NCBI GenBank assembly: GCA_036925085.1
Contig: JAUPFP010000049.1
Coordinates: 434,001 to 498,000 of the forward strand
Source: Brachycybe producta
Taxonomy: Eukaryota; Arthropoda; Diplopoda; Playtdesmida; Andrognathidae
Reading direction: 5' to 3'
Length of the DNA: 64,000 bases
The position numbers and the translations under genes were made by a program. Below, one piece after another: positions 24,301-35,835 of this stretch. The notes under the pieces were generated by a model, which saw only the letters and a list, made by a program, of their open reading frames with translations, was not told the DNA's origin and ran no database searches. Numbering within the stretch: the first letter of the stretch is position 1; every line of letters begins with the position of its first letter.

Positions 24301-25739
24301 GTTAGATCACAGACATTATCAAACACAGAAAGACGGGGCTTAAAATAAATTAATTGTACTTCAATGTATAGAGAGAGGCCTACATTTTACCTCTTTGAAA
24401 GTTGGGTCATTTTCTAATTGGCCAAAATATAAAAAAAGCTTATTTTAAAAGACATCAACATGAAAATATCCTTGTGAAGAAACTATTGCACTTTTTGTTT
24501 TGCAAACAAAACCTCAATTTTATCACTCTTAAAACATAATTAACTGTACTAGTAAACCTAATTATAACAACTGTTAGTAAAAAAAAAACATCGTTTAAAT
24601 CCCCTTTCACTTGTTTCCTTAATTCTTTTCTCATACTTATTATTCAGTTTCAGACAATATTTAGAATTTAGAACTTTTCGTAACAAAAAAAAACTAACCA
24701 GAGACAAGCAAGTCCGTCACACCTGCTATGAAATCCCAAATTACAACTAAAAGTAGCATCAATGTTTCCTATTCAACACTTGCTCACCACCAAGAAATAA
24801 GAGTAGACCTACAGCTAGCTGCTAATCATGAGCTAGTAATTAATTATTAGCCCCCATCAAAAAAAACTTTTTATTGTAACCAAGATTACAGATTCCTAAC
24901 CACAAAATTCAAAAATCCATTTGTAAATTTGAAAAAAATAAAAATAAAATATTGTTCAAAATAGTTATAAATTTATCTTTTTATCACATGATTTTGGTAT
25001 AGTAAAATTTAATATTCTATTTTAAAATAATTTATTGAACTTGAGAAATTTACAACGTAATAAATATTTTATATTTGAAGCGTTAGATTGGACTGAACAA
25101 TTTTTTTTTTAAAGTATCATTTAAAATTCATTTAAAATTTGCGATTTTGGACTTTGTGATGGCATTGCAACTAAAATAAAACCAATTTAGAAAATTCCCA
25201 ATTAATTAAATTAGGCCAGACTCGACTTGCGTTTGGTCTTCTTTCTTAAAACAAACTTTATTAATTGAAATTCCATGCATGATAAAGCACATTATTATAA
25301 GAAATTCACTTCATAAAAGATGAAAGAAAAAAAAAATCACTTTTGCAAAAAATAAATCATGATTTAAATTAATTCACCCTGTAGTTAATATTTCTAGTTT
25401 TCTGATAAGACAATTCAAACTCGAATTAAATTCGGTTTACTGCAATCACACTAACGCTTTTACACGTCCGTTGCTTTTTTCTTCAAAAAGGTCAGTTTTA
25501 AAAATCCTATTAAAACTCGGCTCCCATACAGAAATAATAATAGAAGAGAATATCAAAAAAAGACAAAAAAAAAACTTCACATCTAAAATCATGTTACTAA
25601 AATGCTGCTCCTTTGTTTCTAGATAATAATGTCACAAGTCATAACCCCAGTTAAAAGGCCAACATCTTCCATTACACAAAGAATTACTGAAACAAGAGAA
25701 CCCCGACCCCCCCCCCCCAAACAACCCTTCCAAAGAGCA

Positions 25740-25745
25740 ATGATA

Positions 25746-25783
<38 letters not shown>
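25740..25783. repeat. (ATG)n microsatellite
   Basis: About 12 ATG/GAT units. It gives poly-Met and poly-His open frames on the two strands, which are not genes. Confidence 0.95.
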
Positions 25784-25932
25784 CGGATATACACACGCAC
25801 ACCTTAAGTACCCCGTTAATAAACAATGAAAAGTTTTTCAAAACAATCAAATGACAATTACACATGGTACAGGGTGACTTCAAAATATTTAAATCACATT
25901 AGAAGAAGAAGAAAACAAAAAGACAAACTGAC

Positions 25933-26339
25933 CTTCCTGAGGATCGGAGGAATGTTTCGAAGTGGTCCTCAATTGTAGATCGTAGCTGAATTCGGCCACG
26001 TTTCTCTTTAAATGGTTCACTAAATTAACGGTTGGTTCGGCCTCAAAGTAGAGCGCCACCTGTCCGTGCTTCGAAATAAAACACCGCGGCAATTGCGCAT
26101 GTCGCCCGTCCGACGGCGAATACAATAAGTGAAGGGTTCGATACCCTTCAAGGTAAATACGCGCCCCCTGAAAGTATTTATTTCCGACTTTAAGGCAACC
26201 CTTAAAGTCCTTGCCGGAAGTGCCGTGTCTAAGTACGATACGCAGCGCCCCTCGCGGATATTTCCATTCGACGCGACCCTGAGAACAGCGCAAGTACACT
26301 GGCTGAACTCCACGATCCTCCTCCTTGTAATGCAAACCA
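25933..26339 (-). CDS. metrnl: Meteorin-like protein, exon 2
   Basis: The largest coding exon (407 bases, residues about 51-187). Acceptor: a pyrimidine-rich run ending TTTCAG (AG at 26341-26340). Donor: GAAG|GTCAGT (GT at 25932-25931). It enters in phase 2 (completing a Ser codon with exon 1) and leaves in phase 1. The protein has the N-terminal meteorin core: PVYLRCSQGRVEWKYPRGAL corresponds to vertebrate VYLRCAAGAVEWMYPTGAL. It is followed by GCLK, GARIYLEG (compare GANIYLE), RCF, QVALYFEAEP (compare GLFVEATP) and FSYDLQ (compare FQYEL). It contributes three of the ten cysteines. The longer open frame to 26446 includes intron sequence upstream of the acceptor and should not be read as an N-terminus. 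Confidence 0.93.
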
Positions 26340-26589
26340 CTGAAATTAATAAAAGAAATTAATAAAAGAAAAATAATTAATACGTTCTCAAAGTTGCCAT
26401 TTGCAAAATATGCTAATGAAAAGAACCAAAAGTCACTAGCTGGCATTTTTACTTATTTTCTTACTACATTTCTTAACTGTAGTTGATTCCAAACAAACCC
26501 CAACTACATTTACAAACGCCTCTTGTACATTGTATACAATATATTAATATGCAATTGTGCAGTGTCCTCGAATGCACCCTTACTTTAGT

Positions 26590-26727
26590 ACACAGACCAC
26601 TTTCACTGGTCGAGTTGTCCTCTTTGTGCCAAGGTCCGGCTTCTTTCCATAGCAATACATTGCAACAACAGGCCAGCCCCACATGCGACAACGTTTTGTA
26701 GCAGAAATCGACCACCAAAAGTGGTCT
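26590..26727. repeat. Hairpin with CACAGACCACTTT ends
   Basis: CACAGACCACTTT (about 26591) is inverted as AAAGTGGTCTGTG (about 26718-26730), enclosing a GC-richer segment just upstream (minus strand) of meteorin exon 2. Probably a small MITE. No product is predicted from the open frames there. Confidence 0.5.
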
Positions 26728-27218
26728 GTGTGTGCCAAGACCCGAAACTAAAACTCTTCCCATGAGATCTTAAAACTTTTTAAGTTTGAAAATGTAAATT
26801 TCCATTTTCATCCCAAAGTTCAATTTTTGAATATTTTCGTCGTTATTTGAATGAAAACGTTAAATAACAGACTTCTTAAAACGTTTATTTTTAAGCTCAT
26901 AACCATTTAACTATTCTAGTTTCTATCAACTGATTATATTAACTTCGCAATTTTTTTCATAATAAAAATGTGACATAATCGAAGTCCTAAACGTATTATT
27001 TACTATCAAAAGCTAGAAAGGAAAACTATTTTCTTTCATAAACAACAACAAATTTATGTAAATTTCTTATTTAATAAAAAAACAAAAACACGATTTAAGG
27101 AAGTCACGCGATAATGATAGAAATTTACACGAAGAGAAATAAAGGACTTCTTGACGTCACTAGCAATTATAAAACTATATAAATTCATAACTAATATAAG
27201 TATATAGTACTATAAATA

Positions 27219-28122
27219 CAGGGTGTCCCTATAGTTATGATAAAAAAATTTGAAATTCCACCAAAAAAGAAAGATATAACCAGATACAGTTTGTTTGATT
27301 TAATCACGTTTAAAATTTATAATCCCGGCCTGTACACAATTACAGCCACATCAGTCCAAAGTACAACTGTTCAGGCTGAAATGTGCAAAGGAAAGCAACA
27401 AATGGCAGAAAAAAAAATGCTTCAACATCAGTGTCAATTAATACGACTGATGTTGCTGTAATGTGTACGAGGCGTCTGTCAAAGGTCAGATGAGGATCAC
27501 TAGGATACACTATAGACAACTTCAACTAATCTTCAACTTAATTTGTGTTTGAATCGGTTGTTTTACGGAAGTGAAAAACTAACAAAAAACATTTAGCATA
27601 CGTAATTTAATTAGTACGGAGCCCTGTAAAGGACAGGCGAGATTTATTTTTAAATCTCGAAATTTCGACTTTTTCCAAAATCTCGAAATTTCGACTTTTT
27701 CCAAAATCTCGAAATTTCGACTTTAAATCTTGAAATTTCGACTTTTTTCCAAAATCTCGACATTTCGACTTTAATCTCGACATTTCGACTTTTAATCTCG
27801 ACATTTCGACTTTTAATCTCGAAATTTCAACTTTTAATCTCTTTTATTCGGTCATGTTAATTATGCCATGTTGTGCGCACCATACTCTAATAATGAAATT
27901 GATGCAAGCGCCCTCTTGTAGCAGCGATAATTTAATTATTAGAGTATGGTGCGTACAACATGGCATAATTAACATGACCGAATAAGAGAGATTAAAAGTG
28001 GAAATTTCGAGATTAAAGTCAAATGTCGAGATTCTGGAAAAAGTGGAAATGTCGAGATTTAAAAAAAATCTCGCATGTCCTTTACTTGGTGAAAGTTCCA
28101 CCAATCTAAAAAGAACACCCTG
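27219..28122. mobile_element. Tc1/mariner-like MITE, CAGGGTGTCC ends, TA flanks
   Basis: The left end TA|CAGGGTGTCC and right end GAACACCCTG|TA are short inverted repeats with TA on both sides, the target site of the Tc1/mariner superfamily. No transposase coding is evident. Most of the interior is taken up by a second foldback (27626-28085). Confidence 0.6.
27626..28085. repeat. Nested foldback with AATCTCGAAATTTCGAC tandem arms
   Basis: Ends GTAAAGGACAGGCGAGATTT and AATCTCGCATGTCCTTTAC pair. The left arm is a tandem array of about eight AATCTCGAAATTTCGACTTT-like units; the right arm has the complementary units, fewer in number. The centre (27839-27990) is a third palindrome with arms of about 60 bp (CGGTCATGTTAATTATGCCA and its inverse) around a loop carrying GCAAGCGCCCTCTTGTAGC. 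The minus-strand open frame across the arm is a repeat artefact. Confidence 0.8.
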
Positions 28123-28453
28123 TATAACGATAAAAAAGTGCCTACAGAAATAATTCGTGGATCAACAAAGTAATACTAATATTGAACGCTGCGCCGCGCC
28201 TTCATAGCATTGAAATTTGTAATTTTGTTTATTTCTTATCCAAACGAACGTGTAATTTTATAGAGAACCTTAATGGCTGTGATTAAAAATTCGACAATAC
28301 AAAATATTTCTTGATGTTTGAATAAATGATAAAGGAAAAAACTAACAAAAACGACTATAGTTGAACGTCGATTATCGGAACTGATGGCGGACAAAACCAG
28401 TTTCGACAATCAAAAGTTTATATAAACGAACTCCCATAAAAAAGACGTGCGAA

Positions 28454-28473
28454 CCCCCCCCCCCCCCCCCCCC
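28454..28473. repeat. Poly-C run
   Basis: Twenty consecutive C residues; a likely length-variable or assembly-error site. Confidence 0.95.
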
Positions 28474-28818
28474 GATTGCAAAGAAATTTCTTTTATTTCC
28501 ACAAGTAGTATTTCCAATAAAAATAAGTAAAAAATAAATTGGTTCCGATAATCGACGCTCTACGGTAGCAGCACAAATTAAAAAATTAATTCCATTTTCG
28601 AAATAAAAATTAAATTTAGAATAATCAAATAGTTTTATGTATTTTTATTATATTTTAATTAAATCCGAAAACTTCCTTTCAAAGTATTTATTTTGAAAAA
28701 TATCGTCATGTAAATTATTTTTTATGACATTCATTTTTTACAACATTCTAGTAAAAAAAAACAGCCAACAAAATTGTTATATGACAACGTTTCAATAATG
28801 CTCTAGTCATGTTTATGC

Positions 28819-29025
28819 ACAGGCAATTAGAAATCGGGACATACAGAAGTTGGCTCCGCCCTTTTTATAACGACCGGCAACTTCTAATTGGTTGGTTATG
28901 TAGTCTGACGTCACATGCTCCGCCCCTTTTCAACGTCGAACCACACAACAAACCAATTAGAAGTTGCCGGTCGTCAGAAAAAGGGCGGAGCCAACTTCTG
29001 CATGTCCCGATTTCTAATTGCCTGT
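28819..29025. mobile_element. MITE family B copy 4 (9-bp TSD)
   Basis: A 207-bp palindrome ACAGGCAATTAGAAATCGGG ... CTAATTGCCTGT flanked by perfect 9-bp repeats TGTTTATGC (28810-28818 and 29026-29034). This is the third copy with an exact 9-bp duplication, which fixes the element boundaries. Confidence 0.88.
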
Positions 29026-29139
29026 TGTTTATGCAGATTATTGTTCGACAGCTTTTACTGGCATCGAAATTACCGACGTCAAAATAATATCAAATGGGCC
29101 ATGAATAAAATAATGACATATCAAAATTTATTAATTTAA

Positions 29140-30212
29140 CAGCGTGTCCCAAAAAAATGTACACGGACTTTGGATGTAATATAATAATTGCCATTTTTAT
29201 TTTCTTAAAATTTAATTTAATAATTTATATAATTAAGATTAAATATAACAGCATTCATTGCATGTTTTATGTTTAAATGTGGCATTATCATCTCAAGTGT
29301 TTAAAATGCCGTCCAAACACATCCATGAAGGCATTGCTGCCATCGGTGAGAAAACTGATCTGATCTGCAAACATCAATTAACATATCTTTTTCTAATTGT
29401 GAGACAAATTCTCTTAGATCTCTCTTCCCGTTTACACAACTATAACAAGACATCGAAGAGAATTTGTCCCTAAAAATACACGAAATAAGGTTAATTTATA
29501 TTTGCAGATCCGTTCCGGTTCAGGATAAAAAGACGAACGAATGAACGGCATGAACATTGGGGTAACTTTAAAACCCGACACAGAATACATATAGAATAAG
29601 ATGAACACTATATCATGGATGAACACACATTTTAAAGGAATGAACAGAGAGAAATAAAAGGATGAACATACTTTAAAGGGATGAACATGGGTTTAAGGGG
29701 ATGAACATGGTTTTATGGGGTTAGGTTATGGTTCGGTTAGGTTAGGTTAGGTTAGGTTCGGTTAGGTTAGGTTCGGTTACCTAACCTAAACTAAAACCAT
29801 GTCCATCCCCTATAAAACCATGTTCATCCCTTTAAAGAATGTTCATCCTTTTATTTCTCTGTTCATCCCTTTAAAATGTGCGTTCATCCATGATATAGTG
29901 TTGATCTTATTCTATATGCATTCTGTGTCGAGTTTTAGAGTTACCCCAATGTTCATCCCGTTCATCCCTTTCATTCGTTCATCTTTTTATCCTGACCCAT
30001 CCGTTCCCTACCGCTGTCAGCAATACCTTGATGCGAATGGACGACATTTTCAACGCTTCACACAATGCCTTATTTAAACACAAAACATGTAATGTTTTTT
30101 TTATATCTAATCTTTATTGTAACCTTTTACTCTTATACAATTAAATGTAAGAAAATAAACATGGCAGTTATTAAACATACAAAGTGCGGTATAATTTTTT
30201 TGGGGGACATTG
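29140..30212. repeat. 1.07-kb foldback element with GGATGAACAT arms and a TTAGG-like core
   Basis: Outer ends CAGCGTGTCCCAAAAAAATG and ATTTTTTTGGGGGACATTG are inverted, and the similarity continues inward (CGGACTTTGGATG with CATACAAAGTGCGG; CATGTTTTATGTTTAAATG with CATTTAAACACAAAACATG-like sequence). The inner arms consist of GGGATGAACATGGTTTTA-type repeats on the left and their inverse on the right. The centre (about 29718-29790) is GGTTAGGTTAGGTTAGG and GGTTCGGTTAGG. The left arm holds an extra block of about 150 bp (about 29361-29510) that itself has inverted ends (GATCTGCAAACATC, TATTTGCAGATC). The outer ends resemble mariner-type TIRs. No transposase was found. Confidence 0.8.
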
Positions 30213-32810
30213 TATGATCTTTATATTTTAAAAGGAAATAAAGGTGTGTGCGTTTGTGTCACTCTCTATATAAGCTATTTTATCCCAATTTCGCCTAGAA
30301 ACATAATGAAACAGTCTTTAAGGGCGCCCCCGGTTTGTCAAACTAACTTTTTTTGGCAAGAAATTCTGGTGGCACAGTGCTTGTTACCCTAAAATGTCAC
30401 CAACCATCACCAAAAAGATGAAACGTTACTGAAACAGTCAGTCAGTGGCGCGAAAACCTGGCTAATTAATCTCTCTAATCATGTCAGTCCACTTCTTTAA
30501 ACTTTTTTCTGGCAACTGCATGTCTACACATACTGTATAGTTACCCAGAGCAAAAGTTCTTTGCCAGCATATTGGTGACGATATTTAAGATAATACGCAC
30601 GAATTTCACACAAAACACAAGTCGCATCTTGCCAACAAAACCCACAAAGAAAATAAATATGGATATCAAAATTGCTTTCCATTGTATAAATGTGGAAAAC
30701 AAACTTAAACATGTACTTTTTTTTATTATCACCATATTGATATAAATTGATAAGTTTGAAGAGAAACAAAAAAAAAACAGGTAGGAAACATCGACAAAAG
30801 GCAGGTGCAAAAATGACAATCTCTCTCTATTGGTATTTGATAAAACACCTAATATTTTGATCCAAATTCAAGAATGATATACTTGGCACATGGAAACTTC
30901 AACTTGAATACTCTTGAGAAAATAAGTATTCTATTTACACAGATATTCAATTAAAAAATATTAACTTATCTTGAAAACCTTCTCAGAGGATTCAAAAGTT
31001 CAAGTTTTATTAAAGTTCCTTTTTAAATCTGGGACCAAAAATAAGATGTAATTTAAAAATTATAAAAAAAGTAACACAAAAAAATGGCCATTCTATAGAA
31101 ATTCATTTATTTTCTTATTAATTATACTAGCGGCGCCCTTAGACAAAACTTGTGACGTCAGAGGGATTAAGAAAAAGAAAAAAATGATGGATTGTTTTGT
31201 CTGATTAACAAACGTTTTCAACAATTGAAAAAGGGTTCTTTGCATGCGTTTCTTATTACCCATTCTTTATAAGACAAAAAATAACTAAATCCTCAACATA
31301 CAAGATCAAGTTTGCATTGAAAAAAAGCCAGAATTGATGTTATGTACCCAGTTTTCAAAATTCCTAATCTTGGCCCACCCACGCCTCTGTCATAACCTCT
31401 GTAATGACTTCATTTCTAGACCTTTTTTTTTTTTCTCTTCCCACTCATTTCTCTCATAATATTATATTTTCACCCCATCAGAGATTGTGATAAATATCAT
31501 CGGTTGAAGACAGTAATCCATCAATCAAATGGAAGAAGAAGAAGACCAACCAATTTTAATTTCTAATTTAAGTGTGAATTTGGTCATTTTATGTCTTGGT
31601 GTTTTTTTCTTCAGCCAGAAGAAACAGCAGACAGACGCCAACCAACCAAAATGAACCAACTTGTTGTGTGTTTTTTTTTCCTTCAGAAGTTGAGAACACA
31701 TTATTTTAATAATTCACTAAAAACAAGATTAGAAGTTGAGGGAGGAGGGGATGTGAATTTTTCTTGGGATTTTAGTGAAAAGTGGACAGAGAGAGAGGAG
31801 GAGGAGGAGGAGGAGACGACGAGCATGTTGCTCTCCTTTGCTCCTACTCTCGTTTGAGTCGCCATTCATTCTTTTTGAAAAATTCCATTTCTGTCCAACT
31901 TACTCTATCATTTAAAGACCGACTAATAGACAAAATTTCATCAGTTCTAGTTCTACACATTTTAGAAATTAGAAGAAGAAAAAAAACCTAGGGGAACAAA
32001 TAAAGGGCGCGCGACAATTTTCTTCTTTGTCTCCGCCTCTAAAACATTTAAATTCCATTTCTGAACTAGTTTTTTTCTTTCCGTTTTCAAACTTTTATCA
32101 CACACAGAAAAAGAAAAAAAGTGCTCCATAAATACAGGCTTTATAATCCACCCCCTCCTCTCTCCTCCCTCAGGCTCAACCCACCACACACACAAAAAAA
32201 AGCACTTCTCAGGAATATTACATAGGAAATAAAACTACATAAATTACTAAAGAAGGCACTTTTGCAATATTCGCACCAAAGAAAGAAAAAAAGGTGCCCA
32301 TACTGCGGCGGTTACTATATTTGAACCTTTTTTTTAATCCATGGATGGATGGGATGGATGGGTTCGTAACTTCATATCCGAACCAAACAATCCAATTTCC
32401 CGGACTTTCCATGACCATCCTCGAGGTTCATTTCCCCAGACCACTTTCAATTAAGAACTATTTTAGTATTGCAATTATTATCCCGGACTTAATACTTTTA
32501 TTTTTTAAAAAAGATAAATTTTACAAGTTAAATATTATGTTTTTCAAATATTTAATTCTATTAAAAAATGAGTGATTTAAATTTATATGGCTATACTGAT
32601 GTTTGACCACATTTAAGTAGGTGCAGCTGCTGATTTAGCGCCCATTTTTCTGGCGTTTTTTTCCAGTTTGGCATTCAATTCTCGTGACATGTCAATCACT
32701 ACTAGAAACACATGATACAAATTTAAGCTGGATATAGTTGGTCAATTCTGGCTTTTCCATCCTTTGGATTTTTTTTCCTTGAAATTTTAAGAGTTAATTA
32801 ATACACTTAA

Positions 32811-33186
32811 GCCTCGTTTTCACGATGATAGTTGCTGTCATGTCTGCAGCAACTATCGCGAGAACTATCATCGTGAAGACCACATGATAGTCACTATCAC
32901 AACTATCTCGTTTGACTAGATAGTTGATAGCAGGCCTACTGTCGCAATAGTAATAGTTGTTGAGTGACCCCGCTTGTAGAAAAATATCCACTTTATAGGG
33001 AAATTTGGCTTCTGGAGAAAGAGAGAGGCAACACTGATATCTGTGGAGTAGACGTCACACTGTCATGACAGACAACGATCACGTTACTTCAAGACATGTA
33101 GACAGTTGCTATCGTGAAAGTGAACTATCACAACTTTCATGACAGCTATTCTCACGAAAGAACTATCGCCACCGTGAAAACGAGGC
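32811..33186. mobile_element. TTAA-type MITE with GCCTCGTTTTCACG ends
   Basis: TTAA|GCCTCGTTTTCACG at the left and CGTGAAAACGAGGC|TTTA at the right are perfect inverted repeats. Both arms continue with imperfect GATAGTT/AACTATC motifs. The flank pattern (TTAA left, TTTA right) is the same as for the 17170 element. Confidence 0.7.
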
Positions 33187-34261
33187 TTTATACCTCTCAC
33201 AGTCAACTTTCATAGCAGTCCCACTGCTAAACACCTCACTATGTACTGTAAATTCCAAACTAAAGTTTAAAAGACAAATAGGGTCGAAAAGACTGCTAGA
33301 AAAGAATAAGATGGGGAGGAATGGGGCCCTTTAGGGGTTTTTTTGATAAACACATTGACCACATCACAAACAGAAAAGATTTGTGTCAAAAACAGCAAAC
33401 ATTAAAACAAAAAACAAGAAAAACCTTTTTTTTGTTGTTGTTCACCCCTTATAAATGGGACCAAAATATTATCTCGTGTAAAGAAAACAAAAGAAAACGA
33501 TAAAAGTGTTTGATAATTTCCTCAAGAGATCAGAAGGGGACGAAAGTCTTAAAAAAAGAGGAGGAGGAGTAGGGGTAAAAGGGGCTTGTGGAGGTTAAAT
33601 TTTGGAGGAGGCTGTGATCGATCCTTTTGATTTCGACGGCCCATTACAATTAGCCAGTTCTTAATCTTTAACCCCCCCCCCCTCCTCCTCCTCTCGCCTT
33701 CTTTTTACACTTTCTTTCTTTCTTGTTTCACTCCCCCTTTTGTTACAAAGTGGTCAACTTTATCAATATGGACAACACACACACAAAAAGAAGACTATCT
33801 TTTCTCTTCTCTCTTCGGACAGTGGTCAGTCAAGATAAAAACACATTTAAAAGAATAAAAAAGAAAGAAAAAGAGGAGGACCCCCTTCTTCCCCCCAAAT
33901 GTATCCTCAGTCCAACAGACTTCACCCTATACCCCCTGCTTAGACCAAAAAAAAAACCCCACGTTTTTTCAACAAAATAAAACAATTTCGAAAGAAAGAG
34001 AGAGGGGGGGGGGGAGGAGAGTATTCCCACTTTCAGGTGGTAAAACAATATAAAAATCAGTTGTAAACTGAACAAAATACAAATAAAAGCCAATGGAAGG
34101 TCATCTCACAGGTCAACAGGGACTACAAACAAAAATGTTCGCAGTTAAAACAGTTGGCTGATCAATAAATTCAGTTCAAACAAACAATACCCCAACTGAT
34201 TGTAAAAACTGTATATGGTGTTTTTATGGAGATTATTGTCTTTCTGACCAAAAAAAAAAAT

Positions 34262-34822
34262 TGCTTTAGAAACTAGAAGGGTTGCTCAATCACTTAGTGA
34301 GTTGAAAAATGACCAAACTTTATGTAGAAGATATTTTTTTGTTTAAGATTTTTGTCAATAAAAAGTTTCTTTTGAAAAACATCAATCAAAACAAGAAAAC
34401 ACCTTTAAGTAGAGGTGGGGGACGAATCCTACATTTTCTTGAATCCGAATCCTAAAAGGTTCTCGAATCTCTCGAATCCTTCATAAATGAATCCCATATT
34501 ATTCATTAAGATATAAATAAATGAAATAATATTAAATATTAAATTATAAATAATTAAAAAAAAACAAGTGTAGCACTCAGGGTCGCCACAAGATGATATA
34601 TTGGTGAGATCCGGGTTGCAACAATCGCCGGTTTTTTGTCAATGGAGTTAAAACTAATTTTACCAAAGTTTTTAACAGTTTTTTTTTTAAAGTTAGGATT
34701 CGAAAGACGAAAAAAGGGCGAAGATTCAAGTTTTCGAATCTCGAATATTTTTCAAGATTCGCGGGATTCGAATGGCCCATCTCTACCTTTAAATGATTGA
34801 GTGAACATTCTAGTTTCTAAAA
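34262..34822. mobile_element. MITE family C copy interrupted by a hAT element
   Basis: The left end CTTTAGAAACTAGAAGGGT followed by GCTCAATCA, and the right end TGATTGAGTGAACATTCTAG then TTTCTAAA, are inverted repeats. The interior matches other family C copies (GTCAATAAAAAGTT, TTTTGAAA..CATCAA). The two halves are split by the hAT insertion at 34410-34785. Confidence 0.7.
34410..34785. mobile_element. hAT non-autonomous element, TAGAGGTGGG ends, 8-bp TSD
   Basis: The left end TAGAGGTGGG and right end CCCATCTCTA are inverted repeats. The flanks are CCTTTAAG (34402-34409) and CCTTTAAA (34786-34793), an 8-bp duplication with one mismatch, typical of hAT. The interior is rich in GAATCC/GATTCG motifs. 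About 376 bp, non-coding. Confidence 0.75.
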
Positions 34823-34849
34823 AAAAACACTTTGTGTTTTTCTCTTAAG

Positions 34850-35433
34850 ATGGTTTATGAACAGCTGATTTTCGAACTCTTGAAACTTTTTTTCAGAAGA
34901 GCAAAATTGAACTTTGCTCACATAAGAGGCAACAAGTGTCAACATTTGTTAACTAATAAACAAATCATGTTGCTGATACAAAGTGTCCAACATTTTACAC
35001 TGAAGTCCTTCCAACATTTGTATTCAATGTTTGTATCACAAGATCAGAAATGACTTGATCGCAAATTAACATCTCGGAACGCAGCGTGGAGCTTGTTGTA
35101 ATCAGCTTAAAAACCTCATTGTACAAGTGTTTTCGCAAGCAACTGTTACAAGACAAGTTGTATGTGGTTTTAGAAACTAGAAGAGTCAAACAACTTGTTA
35201 AGGGGATTTTTATGTGGAAATCTTTTTTTGAAAAAAAAAAGCTTTGAAAATCGCTTTTCACGAAAAGAAAAGCAAAATATTGGGACAATTGTGAAAAATT
35301 CACAAGAAGTTTATTCAAAAATGGTAAAACAACATGAAAAAACGTTTCGCCTCTTCCCATCAATCTTCTATATTCTATTACACTTTCAAATTTTTCTTAG
35401 GATGTTTTAAGAACAGCTGATTTTCGAACTCTT
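34850..35433. repeat. Pair of ~33-bp direct repeats
   Basis: GAACAGCTGATTTTCGAACT preceded by GATG.TTTA occurs at about 34850-34882 and again at about 35401-35433 in the same orientation, about 550 bp apart, with unrelated AT-rich DNA between. Could be a segmental duplication scar; too short to call LTRs. Confidence 0.55.
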
Positions 35434-35440
35434 CATTATT

Positions 35441-35835
35441 GTGTTCTGGAAACTAGAAAGTGTTTTGGAAACTACAAAGTGTTTTAGAAACTAGAAAGTG
35501 TTTTGAAAACTAGAAAGTGTTTCAGAAACTAGAAAGTGTTTCAGAAACTAGAAAGTGTTTCAGAAACTAGAAAGTGTTTTGGAAACTAGAGTGTTTTAGA
35601 AACTAGAAAGTGTTTTAGAAACTAGAAAGTGTTTTAGAAACTAGAAAGTGTTTTGGAAACTCGAAAGTGTTTTGGAAACTCGAAAGTGTTTTGGAAACTA
35701 GAAAGTGTTTCAGAAACTAGAAAGTGTTTCAGAAACTAGAAAGTGTTTTGGAAACTAGAGTGTTTTAGAAACTAGAAAGTGTTTTGGAAACTAGAAAGTG
35801 TTTTAGAAACTAGAAAGTGTTTTGGAAACTAGAAG
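35441..35835. repeat. 19-bp tandem satellite, ~21 units
   Basis: The unit is GAAACTAGAAAGTGTTTTG with A/G and T/C variants. The period is exactly 19 for almost all units, with one shortened unit near 35588. The array runs straight into the terminal repeat of the family C MITE at 35826 (GGAAACTAGAAGGGTAGC), so the satellite unit equals the MITE end. Confidence 0.92.

Larger units (their letters stand above)
7240..25932 (-). other. Meteorin-like intron 2 (18.7 kb)
   Basis: Spans from the GTCAGT donor (25932-25927) to the acceptor before exon 3. No additional meteorin exon is needed, since the coding phases close without one. It contains TIR elements (9103, 11846, 17170), hAT-like fragments, LINE 3' fragments, a SINE, a minisatellite, a mini-Helitron with an internal MITE, and microsatellites. 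The stretches 7520-9100, 9530-11690, 13410-14330, 15460-17160, 20540-22670 and 24310-25730 are AT-rich, and I see nothing recognisable in them apart from short simple repeats (for example TTTC near 10222-10242, and a short inverted pair GCACAGAAGCAA/TTGCTTCTGTGC near 7867-7954). Confidence 0.75.

Noticed and set aside
25629-25883. Poly-Met/poly-His open frames
   Set aside because: Translation of the (ATG)n microsatellite only.
26473-26763. Minus-strand open frame ending CKCSWGLFG as a possible meteorin N-terminal exon
   Set aside because: It superficially resembles the C.W.GSG start of mature meteorin, but it has no signal peptide and only a weak donor (GTTTGG). The 37211-37362 exon fits motif, phase, donor and signal peptide much better.
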